Source of the DNA: Desulfocapsa sp. | GTDB taxonomy: Bacteria; Desulfobacterota; Desulfobulbia; Desulfobulbales; Desulfocapsaceae | NCBI GenBank assembly: GCA_030635405.1 | Contig: DAOVZA010000114.1 | Span: 1 to 6,835 of the forward strand | DNA: 6,835 bases | Reading direction: 5' to 3' | Shown here: positions 1 through 6,718 of the stretch, piece by piece | Position numbering within the stretch: the stretch's first letter is position 1 | Layout of the letters: each line of letters starts with the position of its first letter | Made by a program: the position numbers and the translations under genes | The notes under the pieces: model-generated | Seen by the model: only the letters and a program-made list of their open reading frames with translations | What the model was told of the DNA's origin: nothing | Databases searched by the model: none

Positions 1-291
1 AACATTATCACGAATAAGAGCTGCCCCTTTTTTATTAGTCTCCAGCTTTTCGCCAAATATGGAGATAGTTCCCTCCTGATACGGTTCAAGCTGGTTGATG
101 CAGCGGATTAACGTTGATTTCCCAGACCCTGATGGCCCACAAACAACAATAATCTCTTTCTCTGTAACCGTGAGCGAAATATCCTTTAGAACATGAAACT
201 CATCATACCACTTGTTCAGGCCATTGATTTTAATTGCTGTTCGGTCAGGAGGAGTATCTCCTTTCAGCCCATTTATTTGTTTACTGTCCAT
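1..291 (-). CDS. aapP: Amino-acid ABC transporter ATP-binding protein AapP, N-terminal part (cut by window edge)
   Basis: This is the cytoplasmic ATPase subunit that powers the Aap-type polar amino-acid importer. Only the first 97 codons are present; the gene runs off the left edge. The full family protein is about 250 residues, so the ABC signature, Walker B and switch histidine lie outside. Residues 21-40 carry the N-terminal strand and aromatic A-loop region (NKWYDEFHVLKDISL), and the Walker A motif GPSGSGKST is at 52-60. The segment around 61-70 (IRCINQLEP) is typical of the polar amino-acid (GlnQ/AapP) ATPases. The ATG lies 8 nt past the aapM stop codon. I see no good Shine-Dalgarno before it (the upstream bases read CCTAAAGT), so translation is probably coupled to aapM. 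The 20-residue extension before the ABC domain is not conserved, and the exact start is slightly uncertain. Confidence 0.95.
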   Translation of the reverse strand, partial: MDSKQINGLKGDTPPDRTAIKINGLNKWYDEFHVLKDISLTVTEKEIIVVCGPSGSGKSTLIRCINQLEPYQEGTISIFGEKLETNKKGAALIRDNV

Positions 292-299
292 ACTTTAGG

Positions 300-1643
300 T
301 TATCTATTGGTATTCAATTTTTTCTCTAATCGCTGACTATATTGCGACATGCTGTAACAGAAAACAAAAAACAATACTGAAATGGCAACAAGCGGTTCGC
401 TATGAAGTCCAAGCCAGTTTTTATCAATTGAAATATTTCGAGCCATCAGCATAATATCAAAAAGTCCTATGATTGATACCAGAGTTGTGTCTTTAAACAG
501 ACTGATAAAGGAAGTCACAATATTAGGGATCATGGATTTTAACGCCTGGGGAAGAATAATGAAGATCATTGTCTGCCAATATCCCAGGCCAATTGATTTA
601 GCGGCATCATACTGACCACGTGAAATTGCCTGTAAACCGCCCCGCACTGTCTCTGCCATATAAGCGCCTGCAAACAGACACACTGCAACAAGAACCTGTG
701 CCAGTTTATTGAGTTCCATCGTATTGGGGAAAAACAGGGGGAGCATTGTGACCGACATAAACAGAACAGTGATCATTGGAACAGAGCGGACAAGTTCAAT
801 TGTGCAGATTGAAAACCATTTAATTATCATCATCTCCGAGCGTCTGCCAAGTGCTAATACAATACCAATTGGTAATGCCATCACAATTGAAACACCGGAA
901 ATAACTAAGGTCAGGAAGAGTCCGCCCCAGGCATCGACATCTACATATGCCAGCGTTTGCCCTTTAAAGATACAGGCAATCAAAACGGTGAAAAACAGCC
1001 AGATTGTTGAATGAGCCAAAAGAGTTGCACGTTTTTTTGAAAACCGCGCCATAAATACTTCGAGGTACTGCTCAACACGCTTGCGGTTCAGATATGTCAA
1101 AACAATATTGATGTATAAAATCAGCAAATAAGCAAGCGCGGAGCAGGCAATAATATAATGTACGTTACTTCGGTCGCCACCCAAAAATAAGTAATTTGCC
1201 AGAAAGGGGACAAGGAGCAGTCCCATAAGTGCAAAGGTCATTTTCTGTTCTACTTTTTTAAATGCCAGTGGTACAAACCAGAGTAATCCGATGCCAAAAC
1301 CAAGATTGACTCTCCATTGAAGAGCATCGGGGTAAAGGCCATACGTAAGATTGTTCACCCACGGGAAAATTCCTGCCCAACAGGCACCATCTGGACTGAT
1401 TGATAAACATTCGCGACGAGTTGATGCTGTCCAGACTGCTTTAAAAACAGTCCATTCCAGAAAAGGCCTCAGTAGAAAAAACAGCAGAGAAAAGACCGCA
1501 ATTGTTAATAAAGTGTTCCAGATATTCCCGAACAGATTCTTTTTCAACCATCCAATAGGGCCATAAGTAATCGTTTTTGGCGGGCGATCCGGTTGGGGAA
1601 TAAATTTAAGTAATGCACTGTCTTCTATCCGTTGCTTGTCCAA
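300..1643 (-). CDS. aapM: Amino-acid ABC transporter permease AapM
   Basis: This is one of the two inner-membrane permeases of the Aap/Bzt importer. The C-terminal half (about 233-447) is a classical HisM/AapM permease domain: WGGLFLTLVISG near 239-250, ELVRSVPM at 283-290, AYMAETVRGGLQAISRGQ near 327-344, and the EAA loop that docks on the ATPase at about 346-365 (YDAAKSIGLG...ILPQ). The N-terminal half holds further hydrophobic segments near 41-60, 114-130, 137-154, 162-184 and 212-226. At 447 residues it is longer than rhizobial AapM (about 385 from memory). The excess lies at about 155-230 and looks like an added membrane hairpin. The start is TTG: it sits one base after the aapQ stop, a strong GGGAGGGG lies just upstream, the frame is closed by a TGA a little further up, and the next Met is residue 137. 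Confidence 0.95.
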   Translation of the reverse strand: MDKQRIEDSALLKFIPQPDRPPKTITYGPIGWLKKNLFGNIWNTLLTIAVFSLLFFLLRPFLEWTVFKAVWTASTRRECLSISPDGACWAGIFPWVNNLTYGLYPDALQWRVNLGFGIGLLWFVPLAFKKVEQKMTFALMGLLLVPFLANYLFLGGDRSNVHYIIACSALAYLLILYINIVLTYLNRKRVEQYLEVFMARFSKKRATLLAHSTIWLFFTVLIACIFKGQTLAYVDVDAWGGLFLTLVISGVSIVMALPIGIVLALGRRSEMMIIKWFSICTIELVRSVPMITVLFMSVTMLPLFFPNTMELNKLAQVLVAVCLFAGAYMAETVRGGLQAISRGQYDAAKSIGLGYWQTMIFIILPQALKSMIPNIVTSFISLFKDTTLVSIIGLFDIMLMARNISIDKNWLGLHSEPLVAISVLFFVFCYSMSQYSQRLEKKLNTNR

Positions 1644-1644
1644 T

Positions 1645-2823
1645 TCACCCCTCCCGCATTTGAATTCGTTGATTGTAGCGATTCATGACATAAGAAATCG
1701 ACAAACTGGCACACATATAGAAAAACATCACCATCATTACTATTTCAATGGCCCGTCCGGTCTGATTCAGAGAAGTTTGTATAAAAACAGAGACTAATTC
1801 CGGAAAACCAATGGCCACTGCCAACGAAGATTCTTTAAGTATGGTCAACCAGGCGTTAATAAGTGGTGGCAGAATAGCTCGTGCTGCCTGGGGTATAATG
1901 ATCAGTCGTAGGGTTTTAAAGGGCGAAAACCCTATGGCAGCGGCGGCTTCAAGCTGACCTTTATCAATTGACTGAATACCGGCTCGAACCATTTCACCAA
2001 TGGTCGCAGAACGATATATGGTCATGGCAACAAATGCTGCTGCAAAGGCGGTTGGGAAGAAATAGCCATCTTCAAAGTTAAAGCCCTGCAAAGAGGGGAT
2101 GTCCCAGTGTAGTGGCGTGCCTGTGGCAATAAATACAATGGTGACAACAGTCAGCATTGCCAGAAGAGAAGGATAGAGTATTGCTAAGCGTTTTCCGCTG
2201 TGTTTGCGATACTCTCGCGATTTTTTAAGTAAAATAAACAAACCGATGCCTGCAAATAATGCAGTGATTATCGTCCAACCGCTATTAGCCTCAAACACCG
2301 GCGCTGGAAAATAAAAACCTCGATTATTTAAAAAGAAGATATCAAGGAAATCATAGCTTCCCCGTGGTGGAGGAAGAGTGGAAAAGACAACAATAAACCA
2401 GAATATAATTTGAATCAACAACGGTACATTACGAACGAATTCCACATACCACCTGGCACATTGGGATAAAAGGTAATTTCGTGACAATCGTATGATTCCA
2501 ACGACAAAGCCGAGGATAGTTGCAACACAAATAATAAGTGCAGATAAAATAAGGGTGTTCAGGATTCCAACCAGATACACACGTCCATAGGACATGGTCG
2601 GGGCATAGGGAATGATTGACCAGCCGATATCGAATCCTGCTGTGGAACTGATAAAGCCAAAACCAAATGGAAGCTCCATACGCTGGAGATTTTCCATAAC
2701 ATTGGAGACAAAATAGTAGCCAATTGCAATAACGGAGATCAGCGTAAAACTCTGGATGAGTTTTGAGCGGTACGACGAATCATAAATGAGTTTTTTAAAT
2801 GTGATAATTTCGTAAAACCTCAA
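1645..2823 (-). CDS. aapQ: Amino-acid ABC transporter permease AapQ
   Basis: This is the partner inner-membrane permease, 392 residues, close to the usual length of about 400. Hydrophobic segments are visible near 24-42, 84-112, 133-150, 184-199, 215-234, 256-272, 328-345 and 359-380. Family motifs include LYD-type IYDSSYRSKLIQ near the N-terminus, GILNTL at 86-91, EFVRNVPLLIQ at 128-138, MVRAGIQSIDKGQ at 278-290 and the EAA loop at 292-312 (EAAAAIGFSP...IIIPQA). The start is TTG: an in-frame TGA lies only one codon further upstream (2829-2827), and the next Met is residue 43, inside conserved sequence. The Shine-Dalgarno is poor (CTGAAAG directly before the start). The gene follows aapJ after a 139-nt gap with a hairpin and is followed by aapM after one base, so the two permeases are probably translated together. 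Confidence 0.96.
   Translation of the reverse strand: MRFYEIITFKKLIYDSSYRSKLIQSFTLISVIAIGYYFVSNVMENLQRMELPFGFGFISSTAGFDIGWSIIPYAPTMSYGRVYLVGILNTLILSALIICVATILGFVVGIIRLSRNYLLSQCARWYVEFVRNVPLLIQIIFWFIVVFSTLPPPRGSYDFLDIFFLNNRGFYFPAPVFEANSGWTIITALFAGIGLFILLKKSREYRKHSGKRLAILYPSLLAMLTVVTIVFIATGTPLHWDIPSLQGFNFEDGYFFPTAFAAAFVAMTIYRSATIGEMVRAGIQSIDKGQLEAAAAIGFSPFKTLRLIIIPQAARAILPPLINAWLTILKESSLAVAIGFPELVSVFIQTSLNQTGRAIEIVMMVMFFYMCASLSISYVMNRYNQRIQMREG
1648..1655 (-). promoter_or_regulatory. Strong Shine-Dalgarno deciding the TTG start of aapM
   Basis: On the minus strand this reads GGGAGGGG, inside the last codons of aapQ. The GGAGG core (1654-1650) is 6 nt from the TTG at 1643. It is the only plausible start signal for the aapM frame here, so it fixes the non-ATG start. 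Confidence 0.75.
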
Positions 2824-2899
2824 CTTTCAGAAGGGGTAATGCTTAAAAACGCCATCAAGTAGATTTTGGGGATAGAGTGCTACAAAAACAAGGAAAATA

Positions 2900-2936
2900 A
2901 AACATGGGATACGCACTGAGTACGTATCCCATGTTT
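2900..2936 (-). terminator. Hairpin between aapJ and aapQ (partial terminator or mRNA stabiliser)
   Basis: A perfect 14-bp inverted repeat (AAACATGGGATACG at 2900-2913 with its complement at 2923-2936) encloses a 9-nt loop. It starts 26 nt after the aapJ stop codon. On the minus strand the stem is followed by a T-rich run (TATTTTCCTTGTTTTTG). The T-run is interrupted and the stem has only 6 G/C pairs of 14, so it is probably a leaky terminator or a 3'-end protector rather than a full stop. Such elements after a binding-protein gene are known to give more binding protein than permease. The role is inferred; the stem itself is directly visible. Confidence 0.75.
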
Positions 2937-2962
2937 GTTCTTAATTCTCTAAGAGAATAATT

Positions 2963-4006
2963 CTAACGGAAAGATTTGGAGTACATCAAGCCACCGTTTT
3001 TCCACAGGGCATTTAAGCTTCCTTCACGATCAAGGGCTAAAGCTGTATTGGGTCCAAGATTGCGTTCGTATACTTCACCATAGTTACCCATTTGTTTAAC
3101 TATCTGATAAGTCCAGTCTGCAGGTAAGCCAAGGCCCTTATTCAAATCACCTTCAAGACCGAGAAAACGTCTTACAACAGGATCTTTGGTGGTTTTACGA
3201 ATTTCATCGATATTCTGAGAGGTAATTCCCAGCTCTTCAGCTTCAACAAGAGCAGCAAATGTCCACTTAACAACATTGGCCCAGGTGCTGTCATTCTGAC
3301 GTACAGCAAAGGAGAGTGCTTCTTTTGAAATTGTTTCAGGAAGAACTACATAATCATCTGGATTGAGAGCTGTTGAACGAGCAGCTGCCAAACCGGATCT
3401 GTCATTGGTCATTGCGTCACAGTTTTTATTAAAAAAGGCTGCGGTTCGTACAGAGGCATCATCAAATACAACTGTTTTTATATTCAAGTCATTTGAACGG
3501 TTAAAATCCGTAAGGTTGAGTTCAGAAGATGTTCCAGTTAAAACACAAACGGTTGCACCTTTAAGCTCAAGCGCGGATTTAATACCACTATCCTTACGAA
3601 CCATAAAACCCTGTCCATCGTAAAAATAGGTATCAAGGAAATCGAGTCCCTGGCTGCTATCCCGTGACAGTGTCCAGGTCATGCCTTTGGATAAAAGATC
3701 TCCAGCACCACTTTTAATGGAAGTGAAACTTTGAGCCCATTGTACTGAATTAAATTTTACCTTTTCTTTATCTCCAAAAACTGCAGCTGCAACACTGCGG
3801 CAAATATCGATATCCATGCCTGACCATGTTCCTTTATCGTCAACTGTATAAAACCCAACAAATGAATTCCCTATGATACAGTTAATATAACCGCGTTTCT
3901 GTACAGTTTCAAAGGTCGACTCAGATGCTTGAGCCTGCGCCTGAGAAAACAGCATTGCGCAACCGGCTATAGCTGCAATCACTAAGGATTTTGACTTCTT
4001 GTTCAT
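2963..4006 (-). CDS. aapJ: Periplasmic amino-acid-binding protein AapJ (SBP family 3)
   Basis: This is the periplasmic substrate-binding protein that delivers L-amino acids to AapQM. Characterised relatives bind glutamate, glutamine, aspartate, asparagine and other polar amino acids. The 347 residues begin with a Sec signal peptide: KKSK, a hydrophobic core at 8-20, and probable cleavage after AQA at 27. The mature part shows the Aap/Bzt hallmarks: GYINCIIG at 39-46, TWSGMDIDICRSVAAAVFGD at 60-79, MTWTLSRD at 109-116, YDGQGFMVRK at 129-138, TGTSSELN at 157-164, and NDRSGL at 201-206, whose Asp usually holds the ligand amino group. The C-terminus has GNYGEVYERNLG and LNALWKNGGLMY, both typical. 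The ATG is preceded by AGGAGAAG at good spacing. It is first in the operon. The pocket stretch KGMTWT differs from the RNTTWT I recall for rhizobial AapJ, so ligand preference may differ. Confidence 0.96.
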   Translation of the reverse strand: MNKKSKSLVIAAIAGCAMLFSQAQAQASESTFETVQKRGYINCIIGNSFVGFYTVDDKGTWSGMDIDICRSVAAAVFGDKEKVKFNSVQWAQSFTSIKSGAGDLLSKGMTWTLSRDSSQGLDFLDTYFYDGQGFMVRKDSGIKSALELKGATVCVLTGTSSELNLTDFNRSNDLNIKTVVFDDASVRTAAFFNKNCDAMTNDRSGLAAARSTALNPDDYVVLPETISKEALSFAVRQNDSTWANVVKWTFAALVEAEELGITSQNIDEIRKTTKDPVVRRFLGLEGDLNKGLGLPADWTYQIVKQMGNYGEVYERNLGPNTALALDREGSLNALWKNGGLMYSKSFR

Positions 4007-4198
4007 ATTACTTCTCCTGATTAGATTGAAAATAGATAATACTTAAACAGCATCTTCGTTTTGGTTATTAATCCTGATCCTGACTAAGCTGAATAATAAA
4101 TCGCAGAAAACCATCATACTTGTTAAGAATGAATGCCACAATCCTTAATAATAGGCGATAAAGCAGCACCACTATAAAATAATAAGTGAGACAACATA
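4007..4198. promoter_or_regulatory. Divergent intergenic region, presumed promoters of aapJQMP and of the LKR-like gene
   Basis: These 192 bp separate two genes that start in opposite directions, so each promoter should lie here. The region is AT-rich. On the minus strand TATTAT boxes occur at 4041-4036 and 4098-4093, but neither has a convincing -35 at 17-18 bp. On the plus strand TTGTTA (4120-4125) and TATAAA (4173-4178) are present but not well spaced with partners, and a start just after TATAAA would leave almost no leader. A short direct repeat ATCCTG-ATCCTG lies at 4071-4082. I see no clear operator palindrome. Shared regulation of both units is possible but only inferred from the layout. 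Confidence 0.5.
4011..4018 (-). promoter_or_regulatory. Shine-Dalgarno of aapJ
   Basis: On the minus strand this reads AGGAGAAG, with the AGGAG core 7 nt before the ATG at 4006. It is the best ribosome site in the operon, in keeping with high output of the binding protein. Confidence 0.8.
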
Positions 4199-5503
4199 AT
4201 GAAAGTTATTGGCATCCGCAGAGAAGACAAAAATGAATGGGAAAGAAGGGTTCCACTTGTTCCAAACGATGTCTCGGAGTTATGGAAAAAACATGGGATT
4301 AAAACCATTATTCAGCCATCTAAGATTCGTATTTTCAGTGATGATGAATATCGACAGGCCGGAGCTGAAGTTAACGAGGATTTGAAGGCAGCCGATATCA
4401 TTTTTGCAGTGAAAGAAATTCCACTTCACCTCCTTGAGAAGGGAAAATCATATCTGTTTTTCTCTCATACCATTAAGGGCCAGTCCTACAATATGGGTCT
4501 GTTGAAAAAAATGATGGAATTTGAATGTAACCTGATCGACTATGAGCGCATTTCCGGGAAAGAAGGTAACCGCTTAATAACATTCAGCCGTTATGCCGGA
4601 CTGGCAGGATCAATTGAGACTCTGCACGCCTTTGGCCAAAAAATGAAGTTGAACGGATATGAGACACCCTTTTCAGACTTACGGCAGGCGTATCAATATG
4701 ACTCCCTGGAGGAAGCAAAAGAACATATCAGAAACATTGGGGAAATGATCTTAAAAGATGGTCTTCCACAAAAGCTGACTCCTCTGACAGTTGGATTCCT
4801 GGGATACGGTAATGTGTCAAAAGGTGCCCAGGAAATGTTTAACCTCCTGCCTTTTAAAACCATCGAACCACACAACTTAAAAGAATTGGCCGATGGGAAA
4901 ATTATTTCAGACAATCATTGTCTTTATAAAACCATATTTAAAGAAAAAGACATTGTGCAGCCACTGAGTGGAGCATTTCACCTACAGGAATATTTTGATC
5001 ACCCGGAACGATTTGAATCTGTTTTCCATCAGTATCTTCCTTATCTGAAAATACTCATCAATGGTGTCTACTGGACAGAGAAATATCCAAGATTTGTCAC
5101 CAAAAATGATCTCAAGAAGAATGTATCTGTAATCGAAAATTCAGGAATAAAAGTAATCGGTGATATCACCTGTGACATTGATGGTTCTATTGAAATCACC
5201 CGGGAATCAACGATGCCTGATAAGGCCTGCTATACGTACAATGCTGAAAATGATAGCTTTGGAGAAGGGATACAGGATACCGGTATTACTGTGATGGCAA
5301 TTGATAATCTTCCCTGTGAATTCCCGCGCGAAGCATCAGAGGAGTTTTCTCAGGAATTAAAAATCTTTGTGGAGGACATTGTTTCAGCGGATTTTAAAGC
5401 AGATTTTAATGGTGTAGAGCTTCCTTATGAAGTTAAAAAGGCCACCATTTTATATAATGGCAAGTTAACTGAAGAATATAAATATATGAATGAATTTATT
5501 TAA
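4199..5503 (+). CDS. Stand-alone lysine-ketoglutarate reductase-like protein (saccharopine-forming; AASS/LKR N-half homologue)
   Basis: This cytoplasmic protein is probably an NAD(P)-dependent reductase. The LKR reaction joins L-lysine and 2-oxoglutarate to give saccharopine. It matches the LKR half of plant/animal LKR-SDH throughout its length, as recalled from family sequences: RREDKNEWERRVPLVP at 7-22, IQPSKIRIFSDDEY at 38-51, FFSHTIKGQ at 87-95, LIDYERI at 112-118, GLAGSIETLHAFG at 134-146, the dinucleotide loop GYGNVSKGAQ at 202-211, EPHNLKEL at 223-230, DHPERF at 267-272, LINGVYWTEKYPR at 286-298, GDITCDIDGSIE at 321-332, and AIDNLPCEFPREAS at 367-380. The fold is that of alanine dehydrogenase/transhydrogenase relatives. 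At 434 residues it covers the LKR part only, and no saccharopine dehydrogenase part follows. An in-frame TGA lies four codons before the ATG; AAGTGAG 8 nt upstream is a fair ribosome site. The actual substrate is unproved; an opine-type dehydrogenase role is the main alternative. Confidence 0.88.
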   Translation: MKVIGIRREDKNEWERRVPLVPNDVSELWKKHGIKTIIQPSKIRIFSDDEYRQAGAEVNEDLKAADIIFAVKEIPLHLLEKGKSYLFFSHTIKGQSYNMGLLKKMMEFECNLIDYERISGKEGNRLITFSRYAGLAGSIETLHAFGQKMKLNGYETPFSDLRQAYQYDSLEEAKEHIRNIGEMILKDGLPQKLTPLTVGFLGYGNVSKGAQEMFNLLPFKTIEPHNLKELADGKIISDNHCLYKTIFKEKDIVQPLSGAFHLQEYFDHPERFESVFHQYLPYLKILINGVYWTEKYPRFVTKNDLKKNVSVIENSGIKVIGDITCDIDGSIEITRESTMPDKACYTYNAENDSFGEGIQDTGITVMAIDNLPCEFPREASEEFSQELKIFVEDIVSADFKADFNGVELPYEVKKATILYNGKLTEEYKYMNEFI

Positions 5504-5554
5504 CCTGCTAGCATTTTCTCTTTCAATCATGATTCAGATACGGTCTCAAACAAC

Positions 5555-5559
5555 AAAGG
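5555..5559 (+). promoter_or_regulatory. Shine-Dalgarno of the hydroxy-acid dehydrogenase gene
   Basis: AAAGG lies 6 nt before the ATG at 5566 and supports that start. The rest of the 62-nt spacer shows no terminator. Confidence 0.6.
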
Positions 5560-5565
5560 TACGTA

Positions 5566-6702
5566 ATGTCCCAACCTGATCCAAAATACCCTGCCATTTC
5601 TGATTTAAAAAAACGTGCCCAACAACGCATTCCCCACGTAGCCTGGGAGTATCTTGATTGTGGAACGGGTGATGATCGTGCTGTTCAAAGAAATCTGGAT
5701 GGTTTGGCTAATATTACGATACTGCCTCGCCTACTCAAAGGGAGGCTTGCCCCGAAAATCTCAACAACACTGTTTGGCGAGTCTTACAATGCGCCCTTCG
5801 GTGTTGCTCCCGTTGGTTTGGCAGGGTTACTCTGGCCAGAAGCAGATCGTATGCTGGCCGCAACAGCTGCCAGACACCGAATTCCCTTCACGCTTAGTAC
5901 CGTTGCCACCGAAACACCCGAAACAGTTGGCCCCCTAGCCGGTGACATGGGCTGGTTTCAACTGTATCCTCCACGTGATCGTAAACTCCGGGATGATCTC
6001 CTTAAGCGGGCCAAAGAAAGTGGATTTCGGACGCTTGTTGTTACGGCCGATGTCCCCATACCAAGTGGTCGGGAACGAATGCTTCGTGCTGGCTTAAAAA
6101 TGCCACCTGCCATCACACCGCAATTTATTCTGCAAGCTGCACTTCACCCTGCCTGGACTCTGGCAACGCTGCGAGCAGGTCTACCACGTCTTAAAACAAT
6201 GGAAAAATATGCAAACTCCACGCAACTAAGTAATCTGGCACAGTTTGTTGGAGAAAATATCGGTGGAACACTTTCCTGGGAATACCTCAAGGAGGTTCGT
6301 GATCAATGGGAAGGGCCGATAATTGTAAAAGGCCTTTTACATACACGCGATGCAGAACAAGCCATATCCATCGGAGTTGATGGCATTCAGGTCAGCAACC
6401 ATGGCGGTCGCCAGTTTAACGGTACACCCGCAGCCATTGATGCATTACCGGCCATCGTTGAAGCGGTTAATGGAAGAGTAGCTGTTCTTTTTGACAGCGG
6501 TGTTTACTCTGGTCTCGATATTATGAGGGCGATTGCTCTTGGTGCTGATTTTGTCATGCTGGGTCGGGCATTCATATACGGAGTTGCCGCACTTGGAGCA
6601 AAAGGTGGCGATGTTGTCAGTGATATCCTGATAGCTGATTTAAAGAACAATATGATGCAGATCGGATGTGAATCACTGACTGAGTTATCAGAAACACTGT
6701 AA
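5566..6702 (+). CDS. FMN-dependent alpha-hydroxy-acid dehydrogenase/oxidase (LldD/glycolate oxidase family)
   Basis: This flavoenzyme oxidises an L-2-hydroxy acid to the 2-oxo acid, passing electrons to quinone or oxygen. The 378 residues form a TIM barrel of normal family length. By comparison with spinach glycolate oxidase the active-site set is complete: Tyr29 (WEYLDCG), Tyr134 (FQLYPPRD), Asp162 (VTADVP), Arg169, Lys255 (IIVKG), His279 and Arg282 (SNHGGRQ). The flavin region PVGLAG at 82-87 and the phosphate-binding LGRAF at 332-336 are present. The usual DGG/DSG-x-R-x-G phosphate motif reads DSGVYSG at 310-316, so its Arg is Tyr314. Lactate, glycolate, mandelate or another acid cannot be told apart. 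The ATG follows AAAGG at 6-nt spacing and lies 62 nt after the LKR-like gene with no terminator between, so co-transcription is likely. Its base composition looks more GC-rich than its upstream neighbour. Confidence 0.93.
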   Translation: MSQPDPKYPAISDLKKRAQQRIPHVAWEYLDCGTGDDRAVQRNLDGLANITILPRLLKGRLAPKISTTLFGESYNAPFGVAPVGLAGLLWPEADRMLAATAARHRIPFTLSTVATETPETVGPLAGDMGWFQLYPPRDRKLRDDLLKRAKESGFRTLVVTADVPIPSGRERMLRAGLKMPPAITPQFILQAALHPAWTLATLRAGLPRLKTMEKYANSTQLSNLAQFVGENIGGTLSWEYLKEVRDQWEGPIIVKGLLHTRDAEQAISIGVDGIQVSNHGGRQFNGTPAAIDALPAIVEAVNGRVAVLFDSGVYSGLDIMRAIALGADFVMLGRAFIYGVAALGAKGGDVVSDILIADLKNNMMQIGCESLTELSETL

Positions 6703-6718
6703 AACCAACTTCACTCGA

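Noticed and set aside
250..262. AGGAG-TAT-CTCCT hairpin inside the start of aapP, with an internal AGGAG on the minus strand.
   Set aside because: The stem is only 5 bp and no ATG, GTG or TTG follows at a useful distance, so it does not mark an alternative start.
709..1014. Plus-strand open frames opposite the transporter genes (709-1014, 1351-1566, 3363-3623) and similar frames inside the right-hand genes (4123-4308 and 4693-4914 minus, 5654-5938 plus).
   Set aside because: Each overlaps a well-recognised gene in another frame and shows no recognisable family motif. They are by-products of the real coding frames.
2944..2958. Small inverted repeat ATTCTCT/AGAGAAT just after the aapJ stop.
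   Set aside because: The stem is AT-rich with practically no loop. The 14-bp hairpin next to it is the credible structure.
3959..3970. Lipobox-like IAGC at residues 13-16 of AapJ, suggesting a lipoprotein.
   Set aside because: The hydrophobic core continues past the Cys and a clean AQA cleavage site follows at 25-27. A soluble periplasmic protein is the better reading for this Gram-negative type system.
4123..4140. Sigma-54-like TGGCA on the minus strand upstream of aapJ (read from about 4137).
   Set aside because: No GC-containing -12 element is found at the required spacing.
4199..5503. Calling this gene alanine dehydrogenase because of its N-terminal and nucleotide-binding fold.
   Set aside because: The motifs EWERR, QPS, FFSHTIKGQ, GNVSKGAQ, INGVYW and IDNLPCE are those of LKR. 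Alanine dehydrogenases are also shorter and lack the C-terminal stretch.
5525..5534. AATCATGATT palindrome in the gap before the flavoenzyme gene.
   Set aside because: It is only 10 bp, AT-rich and without a loop or T-run. It is too short to call an operator or terminator.
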